This document shows positions 18,993-30,085 of a stretch of 59,642 bases of DNA, one piece after another (the first letter of the stretch is position 1; every line of letters starts with the position of its first letter). The notes beneath the pieces are model-generated. The model was given only the letters and a program-made list of their open reading frames with translations. It was not told where the DNA came from and did no database searches. Origin of the DNA: Paracoccus chinensis (GTDB lineage: Bacteria; Pseudomonadota; Alphaproteobacteria; Rhodobacterales; Rhodobacteraceae); contig NZ_FNGE01000016.1 of NCBI RefSeq assembly GCF_900102885.1, positions 1 to 59,642 on the forward strand. The letters are read 5' to 3'. A program made the position numbers and the translations under genes.

Positions 18993-20420
18993 CTAAGCCA
19001 GCACTCCCGCAGCGTAGAGAACGATGCCAAGCGCTGCCGCCCCGGCCAGCACCGTGGTCATCCCGAGCTTCAGCCGGAACACGGCGACCAAGGCAAGCGC
19101 TGACAGCGTGGCGGCGATCCAGTCGATGGAGCCAAGGACGGGTAACTCCAGGGAGAGAGGCCCTGCCTCGATACGCTGCACCTCGCGCCAGATCACATGG
19201 ATCGCGAACCAGATCGCGAGGTTCAGGATCACGCCCACCACCGAGGCGGTAACGGCCGTCAGGGCTGCGGACAAATCCCGATTGGCGCGAAGCCGCTCCA
19301 TGTAGGGGGCGCCGAGAAAGATGAAGGCGAAACAGGGGGCAAAGGTGACCCAGGTGGTGAGCAGGCCACCCAATGTGCCCGCCAGGAGTGCGCTGTCCCA
19401 TCCCGCTTCCCGGAAGGCGCCAATGAACCCCACGAACTGCAGCACCATGATCAGGGGGCCGGGCGTTGTCTCGGCCATCCCAAGGCCGTCCAGCATCTCG
19501 CCGGGGCGGAGCCAGCCATAGGTCCCGACAGCCTCCTGGGCCACGTAGGCAAGGACGGCGTAGGCGCCGCCGAAAGTCACAACTGCCATTTTCGAGAAGA
19601 AGACGGCGATCTCGGCAAAGACGTTGCCACCGCCCAAGGCAAGCACCAGGAGCGCGACGGGTGCCAGCCAGAGCGCTATCGCCGCCACACCCGCCTTGAG
19701 CGCGCTCCGCCGTGCCGCGGCCGGCATCTCAGCCATCTCCTCGCCCAGGAGTGTCTCGGCATCGTCGACATGGGCGCCACCCACGGAGCCGTGGCCGCCC
19801 CCCGGGGCGAAGGCGCGCAGTCCGGTTCGGGCGCCCAGGAAGCCGACCAGGGCAGCGGTGAGCACGATCAAGGGGAATGGCGCATCGAAAGCGAAGATCG
19901 CCAGGAAAGACAGCACCGCGAGCACGCGCATGGCATCGTTCTTCAGCGCCCGACGACCGATGCGGACCACGGCCTGCAGCACAATGGCAAGGATGGCGGC
20001 CTTGAGGCCAAAGAACAGTGCCTCCACCAGACCCACGTCACCATAAAGGGCATAAAGCCAGCTCAAGGCCATGATCGCCACCACGCCGGGCAGCACGAAC
20101 AGGGCGCCCGCGATCAGGCCACCGCGCGTTCCGTGCATCAGCCAGCCGATATAGGTGGCAAGCTGCTGCGCCTCGGGTCCCGGGAGAAGCATGCAGAAGT
20201 TCAGCGCATGCAGGAACCGCCCGTCGCCAATCCAGCGTTTCTCTTCGACCAGGATGCGGTGCATGACAGCGATCTGCCCGGCCGGGCCGCCAAAGGACAA
20301 CAGCGCAATGCGTGCCCAGGTCCGGGTGGCCTCGGTCAGCGAGGGAAACTCGGGCTGCGGGGCTGGAGCAGCGGAGTCGCTGGACAGCCTTGCTTCAGAG
20401 GACGTTCCCACATCGCTCAC
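18993..20420 (-). CDS. chrA: Chromate efflux transporter ChrA
   Basis: 475 residues from a GTG at 20420 whose GTGA overlaps the chrB TGA by 4 bp. The two homologous CHR halves are recognisable: TWARIALLSFGGPAGQIAVM then FCMLLPGPEAQQLATYIGWL in the first, and FSKMAVVTFGGAYAVLAYVA then LGMAETTPGPLIMVLQFVGF in the second. About ten membrane helices are expected. It exports chromate from the cytoplasm. The frame is open further upstream through chrB, but the overlapping GTG is the natural start. Confidence 0.92.
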   Translation of the reverse strand: MSDVGTSSEARLSSDSAAPAPQPEFPSLTEATRTWARIALLSFGGPAGQIAVMHRILVEEKRWIGDGRFLHALNFCMLLPGPEAQQLATYIGWLMHGTRGGLIAGALFVLPGVVAIMALSWLYALYGDVGLVEALFFGLKAAILAIVLQAVVRIGRRALKNDAMRVLAVLSFLAIFAFDAPFPLIVLTAALVGFLGARTGLRAFAPGGGHGSVGGAHVDDAETLLGEEMAEMPAAARRSALKAGVAAIALWLAPVALLVLALGGGNVFAEIAVFFSKMAVVTFGGAYAVLAYVAQEAVGTYGWLRPGEMLDGLGMAETTPGPLIMVLQFVGFIGAFREAGWDSALLAGTLGGLLTTWVTFAPCFAFIFLGAPYMERLRANRDLSAALTAVTASVVGVILNLAIWFAIHVIWREVQRIEAGPLSLELPVLGSIDWIAATLSALALVAVFRLKLGMTTVLAGAAALGIVLYAAGVLA

Positions 20421-21238
20421 AGCGCAACTCCCGCCTTGGCATTGGGCCAGTTGTGGGTCTCGGCCGCGGCGTCCCGCGCCCAACGACAGAAGGCATCGTA
20501 GAGGCCCATCCCGGCCTCCGATTGCTCCAGGTCGTCGGCATGCATGCGCGACAGGCCCAACGAGGCGGCGAGCAGTCCGGCTGCCTCGGGCGCCAGATCA
20601 AGGCGGGCGGTGTCGGCGCCTCGCACGATAGTGGCCAGCCGGTCCAGGGCTGGAAGGGAGAGGCCGAACTCCATCAGCATCATATCGAAGCTGCACAGTT
20701 CGCCCCGATGGCTGAAAAACGCGCCCTCGATGTCGAAGGGCGCAGCGTTGTGTCGCTCCGTCACGCCCTCGACCTCGGAAGGGGCAACGAACAGCATCAC
20801 CGCACGCGGATCGACAAGGCGGCGGATCAGCCAGGGATAGGCAACACGGTCGATCCTGAGGTGGGCGCGGGTGACCCAGACCGTGCGTCCCTGCGCATTC
20901 CAGGCCGGCAAAGTCCCGGGATTGATCAAGGGTAGCTCGGCCTCCTGCCACGCCTGGAAACCGCCCTCCAGATACTCGGCAGATCGTCCCCCTGCGCGCA
21001 GCCAGGCCGCAGCCCCTTGGCTGCGGCGATGGCCGGCTTGGCAAAGCACAACAGCCGGCCCGCCCGGAAGCGAGGGCACATCGGCAAGCGCCCGGTCGTC
21101 GGCACGGATTGCGCTTGGCAGCAGCCGGGGATCGGCGGCAAGGTCCTCATCCGATCGGACGTCCAGAATGACCGATGCGCGGACTGTGCCGATCAGCCGC
21201 GCCAGCTTGTCGGGCGGTAGCGCAATGGGTGCCGGCAT
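20417..21238 (-). CDS. chrB: Rhodanese-ChrB fusion chromate resistance protein
   Basis: 273 residues. Residues ~1-110 are a rhodanese-like domain with the active-site cysteine in VVLCQAGHRRSQGAA. The remainder is the ChrB C-terminal domain (VWVTRAHLRIDRVAYPWLIR, RGELCSFDMMLMEFGL). The ChrB domain is associated with chromate-responsive regulation or reduction; the rhodanese fusion is a known variant. It is translationally coupled to chrA. The regulatory N-terminal helix-turn-helix of classical ChrB is absent, so a regulatory role is less certain. Confidence 0.85.
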   Translation of the reverse strand: MPAPIALPPDKLARLIGTVRASVILDVRSDEDLAADPRLLPSAIRADDRALADVPSLPGGPAVVLCQAGHRRSQGAAAWLRAGGRSAEYLEGGFQAWQEAELPLINPGTLPAWNAQGRTVWVTRAHLRIDRVAYPWLIRRLVDPRAVMLFVAPSEVEGVTERHNAAPFDIEGAFFSHRGELCSFDMMLMEFGLSLPALDRLATIVRGADTARLDLAPEAAGLLAASLGLSRMHADDLEQSEAGMGLYDAFCRWARDAAAETHNWPNAKAGVAL

Positions 21239-21480
21239 GGGCGTTCCTCCCCTGGAAGGCCGATCATGATCGATCCGGAACGCGAACTTCAGCTGGCGCC
21301 TCGTGGGGCGGTCGCAGGCCCCATGGGGACGAGTTAAAATCGCGAGGCTGTAGACGTCAAGCTATCACACGTCAGCCGAACATTCGTCGCGGCTGAGGAA
21401 GACAGCCGTGCAGCATGGACCGCAAGCCTTTGGGCGGCGGTGGGCGGGCCTCATGAGCCCCTTCCATCGCTCTTCCTCAC

Positions 21481-22455
21481 TCAGGCGGCGCGCTCGACTT
21501 TGATCGTCAGATGCGAGAGGTCGTGGATATGCGAGAGCTTGGCGCGGTAGGCAGCGGGCTCCAGCGGCTCCCTGGACCGGATCGCGACGATCGCGACGTG
21601 GTGACCCGGCCCAAGCTGCCAGACATGCAGATCGGTCACCCGATCCGAGCCAGTTTCCAAGGCGGAGCGGATTTCATCAGGCAAATCCTCATCCTCTGAC
21701 ATGTAGTCGAGCAGGATCCGGCCCGTATCGCGGCTCAGCCCCCAAAACCAGCGGGCGATCACTGCCGCCCCTACAATACCCATCATCGGATCCAGCCAGT
21801 TCCAACCATACAGGCTGCCAAGCGTCAGGGCCGCAATCGCCAGCATGGAAGTCAGAGCATCGGCTAGGACGTGCAGGTTGGCGGCGCGCAAGTTGTTGTC
21901 GGTTGCATGCTCATGATGATGACCGTGACTGTTGGAATGATGGTCATGTCCATGGCTGTGACTATGCTCATAGCTATGAGCATGGTGGTGATGCGCGTGA
22001 TCCTCGCGCAGCAGCCAGGCGCAGATCAGATTGACGATCAGGCCGATCACGGCCACGAAAATCGCTTGGCGGAAGCTGGTGGCAACCGGACTGTAGAACC
22101 GCATCAGGCTTTCCCAGCCGATCAGCAGCGCGATCAGCGCCAGGACCACCGCACTCGCGAAGCTCGCCAGGTCCCCCACCTTGCCCGTGCCGAAGCTGAA
22201 CCGTTCGTTGCGGGCGTTGCGACGGGCATAGCGTAGGCGAGTGCAGCAATCAGCATGGCCCCCGCATGGGTCGACATGTGCCAGCCGTCCGCAACCAGCG
22301 CCATCGAGCCGAAGATGCTTCCGGCGGTGATCTCGACCACCATCATCGTGGCGGTGATGGCTATGACCAGCCAGGTCCGGCGTTCGTTACGCTCGTGATT
22401 GTCGCCGAGATAGACATGCTCGTGCGGGCTGGTCAGCCGCGATGCGGATGTTCAT
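21481..22455 (-). pseudogene. dmeF: DmeF-like cation diffusion facilitator with two frameshifts
   Basis: Joined across frames, this encodes a complete CDF exporter: MNIRIAADQP, then HEHVYLGDNHERNERRTW, then MMVVEITAGSIFGSMALVAD with the metal-site motif GWHMSTHAGAML. After a second shift comes FARRNARNERFSFGTGKVGD, a His-rich loop (DHAHHHHAHSYEHSHSHGHD) and the cytoplasmic ferredoxin-like domain to 21481. One extra G near 22425 and one missing base near 22230 break the frame. The ATG at 22455 overlaps the upstream regulator stop, as in dmeRF operons for Ni/Co efflux. The 232-codon fragment (21481-22179) alone lacks the first helices and cannot transport. Confidence 0.82.
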
Positions 22456-22727
22456 TTGAGATAAGTCCTGATGATGTCCATCAACTCGCCTGCGGCCTGT
22501 CCGTGCGCGGCGTCCTCGTCCCGGGCCGGATTGGAAACGTGCTCGCGGATGTGGTCCTCGATCAGCTCCGCGGTCAGGCCGCCGACCGCGCCGCGGATGG
22601 AGGCGACCAGGTTCAGGACCTCGCCACAGGGTGCGTCAGCCTCTAGGGACCGCTCGACAGCCTCAATCTGCCCTTTCAGGCGGCGGACACGAGCGAGGAG
22701 CTTGGCTTTATGCTTCCTCCATTCCAA
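22452..22727 (-). CDS. dmeR: Metal-sensing repressor, RcnR/FrmR/CsoR family (DmeR-like), IS-derived start
   Basis: 91 residues, all helical, with ARVRRLKGQIEAVERSLEAD, the metal Cys in PCGEVL and the His pair in EDHIREHV, as in RcnR-type nickel/cobalt sensors. It should repress the downstream efflux gene until metal binds. The frame opens at a TTG at 22725-22727. The first codons (LEWRK) derive from the 3' part of an IS3 orfB remnant, which reads PGSPWNGG in its own frame, so the native N-terminus is gone. In RcnR an N-terminal histidine is a metal ligand, so sensing may be impaired even if the protein is made. Confidence 0.7.
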   Translation of the reverse strand: MEWRKHKAKLLARVRRLKGQIEAVERSLEADAPCGEVLNLVASIRGAVGGLTAELIEDHIREHVSNPARDEDAAHGQAAGELMDIIRTYLK

Positions 22728-23420
22728 GGTGATCCGGGCTCAACATGGGCCGTTCTGGCACCGAAGGCGGTGATCCAGCTGCGCACTGCAGTGGGCACGG
22801 ACTCAGGGCTGTTGCCGGACCGCATGGGTCCGGGCACGCCACGTGAGGCATGAACCAATCCGACAGCACATCGATGGCATCCGTCTATCAAGAATTGCGA
22901 TCGATCCGGATCGTCAGGCATTCCCGGGTGAGGTCGTCGATCAGGTTGAGCATGCGAAACTTCCTGCCGTCACGGGCTTGGGCCTCGACGAGCTCACAAC
23001 AGTAGACGTAATTCAGCCGCTTTGGCTGCAGACAGATGCACGACCCGTCGTTGAGCCAGAGCCTCGCTTTCTTGGGGTGCCTTTGCAGCACCTTCAGCTT
23101 CGTCGGGGAGGCGCCCCACCGGGGCCTTTCCTGATCCTCCTCACTCCCGCCGACACATCCGCCGGACGTGATCGATGCCACGACGTCGGCGGGCAGGGCT
23201 CAATAGTTTCTCGAGGCAGCTTCCCTCAAGATCCTTCTCCGCGTCGGCCACCGAATGGCCCTGCGACATCAGCACGTCCACTTGCTTGAGCTTGACAACG
23301 ATCTCCTCGGGCTTGTGCTTCTTCTGGCGCATCCTTCCGTCCTCCATCCGGCTCGACAGCCGGCTTCAGGGAGGACCACTTTTCAAGGGCGGCAGAATAC
23401 CCCAAAGGTAGCGCCAGGAC
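22716..23420 (-). mobile_element. Internally deleted IS3-family element
   Basis: The minus strand carries the OrfA start (ATG at 23332, MRQKKHKPEEIVVKLKQVDV) and then a jump to OrfB N-terminal sequence (LLSPARRRRGIDHVRRM). It continues with an OrfB core fragment (PKKARLWLNDGSCICLQP, RKFRMLNLIDDLTRECLTI) and, after a frameshift, the OrfB stretch VRSWITAFGARTAHVEPGSP. The order is that of IS3 OrfA-OrfB, but most of both genes is deleted. The left edge is fused to dmeR and the right edge lies within ~100 bp of the P1 peptidase coding region. I could not fix the terminal repeats. Confidence 0.7.
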
Positions 23421-23503
23421 CGTCATGCACTAAGACCGAAAACGTACCACCTTGGGGGGCAGACAAGATCAGAATACGCGAGTTCGGGATCATTCCGGGG
23501 ATA

Positions 23504-24490
23504 ATGCCGACGGGTCGGGGCAACGCCATCACCGATGTGCCGGGGCTGCGCGTCGGCCACGTGACGATCTCGGTAGGTGCCGTGAATACGGGTGTCACGG
23601 CCATCCTCCCGCAGCCCGGGAACCTTTTCCAGGCCAAGCTGACCGCCGCCGTGGACGTGATCAATGGCTTCGGCAAAAGCGCGGGCCTGGTGCAGGTGGC
23701 CGAACTGGGCAGCCTCGAGACGCCCATCCTGCTGACCAACACCTTCGGCGTCGGCACCTGCTGCAACGCGCTTATCCGGCATGCCGTCGGCCAGAACCCC
23801 GGGATCGGGCGCACGACCTCGACGGTTAACCCGGTCGTCTGCGAATGCAACGACGGCGTGCTTTCCGACATCCAGGCGATGGCGGTGACAGAAGCCGACG
23901 CACTGCGCGCCATCGAACTTGCGGGCGAGGAAGTGGCCGAAGGTTCGGTCGGGGCGGGCACCGGCATGACCGCCTTCGGCTTCAAGGGCGGGATCGGCAC
24001 GGCCTCGCGCAGGATCGTTCTGCAGGATCGCGAGCATGTCTTGGGCGCACTGGTCCTGGCGAACTTCGGCAAGGCCGGGGACCTGATCCTGCCCGACGGG
24101 CGCAGGCCCGATCCGAGAGTGGCGCCGGACGCGGAGAAGGGCTTGATCATCGTGGTCCTGGCGACCGACCTTCCCGTGGACCAGAGGCAGCTGGCGCGCA
24201 TCTGCCGGCGGGCCGGGGCCGGGATTGCGCGGACGGGGGCGTTCTATGGCCACGGCAGTGGCGACATCGTCCTCGGCTTCACCACCCGCAACCGCATCGC
24301 GCATCAGCCATCCAGCGAGGTCTCGTTCCTCGAGCGCATGTCCGACGACCGCATCGACGACGCCTTCCGAGCGGCCTGCGAGACGACCGAGGAGGCCATC
24401 CTGAACGCGATGTGTGCTGCGACGGCGGTTACTGGACGCGATGGAGCAGCGCGTCCCCTGCTGTCCGACTGGCTTCGGAAACACGGGTAA
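23504..24490 (+). CDS. P1 family peptidase (DmpA/BapA type), probably inactive
   Basis: The coding similarity starts at about 23470 (IRIREFGIIPGIMPTGRGNA) and runs to 24490. It has the family blocks NAITDVPGLRVGHVT, NTFGVGTCCNALIRHAVG, GAGTGMTAFGFKGGIGTAS and GHGSGDIVLGFTTRNR. The first ATG outside IS-derived DNA is 23504, which would drop about a dozen family residues, so the native start was probably lost to the adjacent IS3 remnant. In DmpA-type enzymes self-cleavage occurs before the Ser of G-SIIVV.ATD, and that Ser is the nucleophile. Here the codon is TTG, giving GLIIVVLATD. A TCG to TTG change would explain this. I infer loss of processing and activity. Confidence 0.72.
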   Translation: MPTGRGNAITDVPGLRVGHVTISVGAVNTGVTAILPQPGNLFQAKLTAAVDVINGFGKSAGLVQVAELGSLETPILLTNTFGVGTCCNALIRHAVGQNPGIGRTTSTVNPVVCECNDGVLSDIQAMAVTEADALRAIELAGEEVAEGSVGAGTGMTAFGFKGGIGTASRRIVLQDREHVLGALVLANFGKAGDLILPDGRRPDPRVAPDAEKGLIIVVLATDLPVDQRQLARICRRAGAGIARTGAFYGHGSGDIVLGFTTRNRIAHQPSSEVSFLERMSDDRIDDAFRAACETTEEAILNAMCAATAVTGRDGAARPLLSDWLRKHG

Positions 24491-24652
24491 GGAAGACCCT
24501 GCGCGTCACGGGTAGAGGGTTGGCCTGAAGGCACAGGCTCCGCCGGGCGTAGCCGGTGAAGCAGCGCTGCCTGACCAGGCCGCCAGTCCTTATGGCGCTC
24601 CTCACTCACACACTGTCTCGGCAGGGTGGATACCAGGAACTCTCGCCAGCAC

Positions 24653-24669
24653 GCCCCGGCAGCCGGGGC
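24653..24669. terminator. Hairpin between convergent genes
   Basis: GCCCCGG at 24653-24659 and CCGGGGC at 24663-24669 form a 7-bp stem with a 3-nt loop, between the peptidase (+) and oppF (-). There is no T tract. It could serve as a bidirectional terminator. Confidence 0.4.
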
Positions 24670-24733
24670 TCTGGCCGGTAAAATTATCATGCGGTGGCCA
24701 GCAGGTTGCTTGCTTGGCCACTGATGTCGGCGA

Positions 24734-26603
<1,870 letters not shown>

Positions 26604-26607
<4 letters not shown>

Positions 26608-27428
26608 GCGCGCACCTGCATGCGCGGGTCCAGCCAGTCGCGCACCCCGTCCCCCAGCAGGTTGAAGCCGAGGACCGTGATGAAGACGGCAAGGCCGGGG
26701 AAGATCGTGGCCCAGGGGACGCTGCGGATCGCCTCGCGCGCGTCGGTCAGCATGTTGCCCCAGGACGGCGCCGGGGGGCGGATGCCCAGGCCCAGGAAGG
26801 ACAGCGCCGCTTCGGCCAGCACCGCCTCGCCGATGCCGAGTGTCGCCATGACGAGGACCGGCCCGACGATGTTCGGCAGCAGCTGGGTCAGCATGATGCG
26901 GATGTCGCCGTAACCCAGCGTGCGCGCCGCCTGAACGTAGCCCTGCGACTTCAGCGACATGACGGCGCTGCGGGTGATGCGGCAGCTCCAGCTCCAGTTG
27001 GTGAGGCCGAGGGCGATCAGCAGGCTCATCACGCCGGGCCCGAGCACCGCCATGATGGCCAGCGCGAAGACCAGCGAGGGGATGGCCAGCATCAGGTTCG
27101 TCAGCCCGTTGACCACGTCGTCCCACCAGCCGCCCCAGTAGCCCGCCGACAGGCCCAGGGCGATGCCGATGGTCGAGTTGATGGCCTGCGCCACGATGCC
27201 GATCGTCAGCGAGACCCGGGCGCCATGAAGAACGCGGGAGAAGACGTCCCGCCCCTGGCTGTCGGTGCCGAACCAGTGGTCCCACGAGGGCGGCATTTCC
27301 GAGTTCATCAGGTCGGCGTCGAGGATCGGGTCGTGCGAGGTCAGCAGGGGCGCGAAGACCGCCCCAAGGATCACCAGCGACACCAGCGCCAGCCCCAGCG
27401 TCAGGTTCAGGCGGAAGGGAATGTGCAT
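26604..27428 (-). CDS. oppC: Oligo/dipeptide ABC transporter permease (OppC/DppC type)
   Basis: 274 residues, about six transmembrane helices. The N-terminal OppC signature HWFGTDSQGRDVFSRVLHGA and the EAA-type loop YVQAARTLGYGDIRIMLTQL are clear. The ATG at 27428 gives the expected short cytoplasmic start MHIPFRLNLTLGLALV. It lies 11 bp downstream of oppB. Confidence 0.9.
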
Positions 27429-27439
27429 GACGCGCGTCC

Positions 27440-28375
27440 TCACCGAAGGCTGATGCGCGGGTCGATCGCGGCATAGACCAGGTCGACCAGCACGTTGATG
27501 ACGAGGAACCACAGCACGATCACCAGGATCGTGCCCTGCACCACGGGGATGTCGCGGATCGCCACGCTGTCCACCATCAGCGAGCCGAGGCCCGGCCAGG
27601 AGAAGAGCTTCTCGATCACCAGTGCCTGCCCCAGCAGCGAGCCGATCTGCAGGCCCAGCGTGGTCACGATCAGGACCATGGCGTTGCGCACGACATGCCA
27701 GCGGACCATCTGGGCGGGGCTGTCGCCCTTGGCCATGGCGGTGCGGATGTGGTCCGAGGACATGACCTCCAGCACGCCCGCCCGTGTCGTCCGCGCCAGA
27801 AGGGCCATCGGCGCAAAGCCCAGGGCGATCGCGGGCAGGATCAGGTTGCGCAGCCGCCCCTCGCCATAACCGAAGCTGGGCAGCCAGCCGAGTTGCAGCG
27901 CAAAGACATACATCAGCAGCAGGCCCAGCCAGAACTGCGGCATCGAAAGCCCGGACACCGCGCCGATCATCGTGACGCTGTCCAGCAGGCTGCCGGGGCG
28001 CATGGCGGCCAGGAAGCCAAGGGGGATGCCGACTGTGACGGCCAGCGTCATCGCCGCCAGCGCCAGCTGAAGCGAGGGCCAGATGCGCGCTGCGATGAGA
28101 TCGATCACCGGCTCGCGCGTGCGGAACGAGGTGCCCAGGTCGAACTGCACCAGCCGCACCAGATAGTCCCAGAACCGCACCGGCAGCGGCTTGTCCAGGC
28201 CGAACTGGGCATTGATCTGGGCGACCAGCTCGGGCGACAGCGCCCGTCGGCCGCCACCCGTCATGGTACCGGCAAAGCTGCCGGGCAGGACGCTGAAGAT
28301 CAGGAAGATCAGCGCGGCCACCGCCAGCAATGTCGGGATCATCTGCAGCAGCCGCCGCAGGACGTAACGGCCCAT
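27440..28375 (-). CDS. oppB: Oligo/dipeptide ABC transporter permease (OppB/DppB type)
   Basis: 311 residues. It starts MGRYVLRRLLQMIPTLLAVA, the typical DppB N-terminal helix, and has six helices plus the EAA loop (VMSSDHIRTAMAKGDSPAQM) and ending DLVYAAIDPRISLR. It follows the binding-protein gene across a strong hairpin. Confidence 0.9.
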   Translation of the reverse strand: MGRYVLRRLLQMIPTLLAVAALIFLIFSVLPGSFAGTMTGGGRRALSPELVAQINAQFGLDKPLPVRFWDYLVRLVQFDLGTSFRTREPVIDLIAARIWPSLQLALAAMTLAVTVGIPLGFLAAMRPGSLLDSVTMIGAVSGLSMPQFWLGLLLMYVFALQLGWLPSFGYGEGRLRNLILPAIALGFAPMALLARTTRAGVLEVMSSDHIRTAMAKGDSPAQMVRWHVVRNAMVLIVTTLGLQIGSLLGQALVIEKLFSWPGLGSLMVDSVAIRDIPVVQGTILVIVLWFLVINVLVDLVYAAIDPRISLR

Positions 28376-28405
28376 TCTTCCGTCCCTCGTCGTTGTTGAA
28401 GGAAA

Positions 28406-28435
28406 GGTCCCGCGGCGACGGCACGCCGCGGGACC
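28406..28435 (-). terminator. Intra-operon hairpin between binding protein and oppB
   Basis: GGTCCCGCGGCG at 28406-28417 and CGCCGCGGGACC at 28424-28435 form a perfect 12-bp stem with a 6-nt loop, 8 bp after the binding-protein stop. It lacks a T tract. It probably stabilises or attenuates the mRNA so that more binding protein than permease is made. Confidence 0.7.
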
Positions 28436-28442
28436 CCCGGCC

Positions 28443-30056
28443 TTACTGCGGCTTGCGGTCGGCGGGCGCGCTGTCGTCGATCCAGATCTTGTCGTAGTCC
28501 TGAATCGCCAGTTCCTGCGGGTTGCCCTTCAGCCCGTGCACCCAAGGCTGATAGGCCATCACCGCCTTGTTGTAGTTGAAGAACCAGTAGGGCGCTTCCT
28601 CGCGGATGATGCCGTCGGCCTGGCGGATCAGGTCGTTGCGCTTGGCCTCGTCGCGTTCCTGCTGGGCGGCCTCGTAGAGCCTGTCCACCTCGGGGTTGCT
28701 GAACTTGGTGTAGTTGCAGGCCGACTGCGCGGTCTTGCTGTAGAAGCACCGCAGGATGTTCAGCGGGTCAGGGCCGCTCGACAGCGACCAGATGAACGAG
28801 GTGAAGTCACCGCCCGTGATGCGGTCTTCCAGCACGGCATTCTCGACCGGCTCGACGCTGGCGCGGATGTTGGCCTTGGACAGCATCGGGATGATCGCCT
28901 CGACGATCGGGGCGCCCCAGCTTTCGTTCTGGTTGGCGATCACCGGCAGGTCGATGCCGTCGGGGTGGCCCGCCTCCGCCAGCAGGGCCTTGGCCTTCTC
29001 GGGATCATAGGCATAGCCCTGCGCGTTCGGGTCGAAGGCGGGCGAGGTCGTGGGCATGAAGCCCACCGCCGGGAAGGCCTTGCCCTTGACCAGCTTGTCG
29101 ATGATCAGCTGCTTGTCGATGCCGTAGTTGACCGCCTGGCGGACGCGCTTGTCGTCGAAGGGCGGCTTCGTGGTGTCGAAGCCGACGACGCGGGTGAACA
29201 GCTCGGCGACCTCCAGCAGGCCCTTCGACAGATCGGGATCGGCCTGGTATTCCTGGTACTGCTGGCTGCCCAGGACCGAGACGTCGATCTCGCGGTTGCG
29301 GAAGGCCACGTCGCGGGCCGCCGCCTCGCCCATGATCATGATGTTGAGGCGGTCCAGGTAGGGCTGGTCATCCTGGCCGAAAAAGCCCTCGAACCGCTCG
29401 AAGCTGACGCGCGAACCGGGAACATGCTCGACGAAGCGGAAGGGCCCGAGGCCGACCGGCTGGGTCGCCTGCGTGCTGCCGTCCACGTTCGACGGATAGA
29501 TCGGGACGTAGTTCTGCATCAGGTCGAAGCCGGGGTCCTGGCTTGCCGTGAAGGTGATCTCCAGCGTGTGGTCGTCGATCTTCCTCAGGCCCGACATCTC
29601 GGTCGCGCTGCCGCCCTGGACCTCGTCGAAGCCCTTGATGCGCGAGATGAAGTTCGCACTGGGCGAGGCGGTCGCCGGGGTGGCTATGCGGTTGTAGCTG
29701 AAGATGACGTCGTCAGCCGTGAAGGGCTTGTCGTTGTGGAAGACCGCGTCGCTGCGCAGCTTGTAGGTGTAGGTCAGCCCGTCGTCGCTGACGCTCACCT
29801 CGGTGAACAGGTCGGGCTCGGGCTTGCCGGTCTCGGGGTTCCACTTGTACAGGCTGCGATGCATCGCATGGGCCACGATCTCGGTCTGGACTTCGGCCGA
29901 GGCCGTGATGTCCAGCGTGCCCACGCTGCTGCCATAGGGCGCCGTGAAGTTCAGCGTCCCGCCCCGTTGCACCTCTTGCGCCCAGGTCGCGGGTGCGCAC
30001 AGCGCGGTGCCCGCCAGCAGCAGGGCACCGATGGTGGCTCTGATCGTCATCGTCAT
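28443..30056 (-). CDS. Peptide/nickel-type ABC transporter substrate-binding protein (family 5)
   Basis: 537 residues with a signal peptide (TIGALLLAGTALCAPATWAQ). The family-5 fold is shown by HAMHRSLYKWNPETGKPEPD, YTYKLRSDAVFHNDKPFTAD and VRQAVNYGIDKQLIIDKLVK. It is the periplasmic receptor for OppBCDF. The ligand could be a dipeptide, an oligopeptide or a related small molecule; the adjacent D-aminopeptidase and amidohydrolase suggest D-amino-acid peptides or N-acylated amines. It lies 29 bp downstream of the amidohydrolase gene. Confidence 0.88.
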   Translation of the reverse strand: MTMTIRATIGALLLAGTALCAPATWAQEVQRGGTLNFTAPYGSSVGTLDITASAEVQTEIVAHAMHRSLYKWNPETGKPEPDLFTEVSVSDDGLTYTYKLRSDAVFHNDKPFTADDVIFSYNRIATPATASPSANFISRIKGFDEVQGGSATEMSGLRKIDDHTLEITFTASQDPGFDLMQNYVPIYPSNVDGSTQATQPVGLGPFRFVEHVPGSRVSFERFEGFFGQDDQPYLDRLNIMIMGEAAARDVAFRNREIDVSVLGSQQYQEYQADPDLSKGLLEVAELFTRVVGFDTTKPPFDDKRVRQAVNYGIDKQLIIDKLVKGKAFPAVGFMPTTSPAFDPNAQGYAYDPEKAKALLAEAGHPDGIDLPVIANQNESWGAPIVEAIIPMLSKANIRASVEPVENAVLEDRITGGDFTSFIWSLSSGPDPLNILRCFYSKTAQSACNYTKFSNPEVDRLYEAAQQERDEAKRNDLIRQADGIIREEAPYWFFNYNKAVMAYQPWVHGLKGNPQELAIQDYDKIWIDDSAPADRKPQ

Positions 30057-30085
30057 TACTCCCCAGTTTATTGTTGTTTGTGTCG

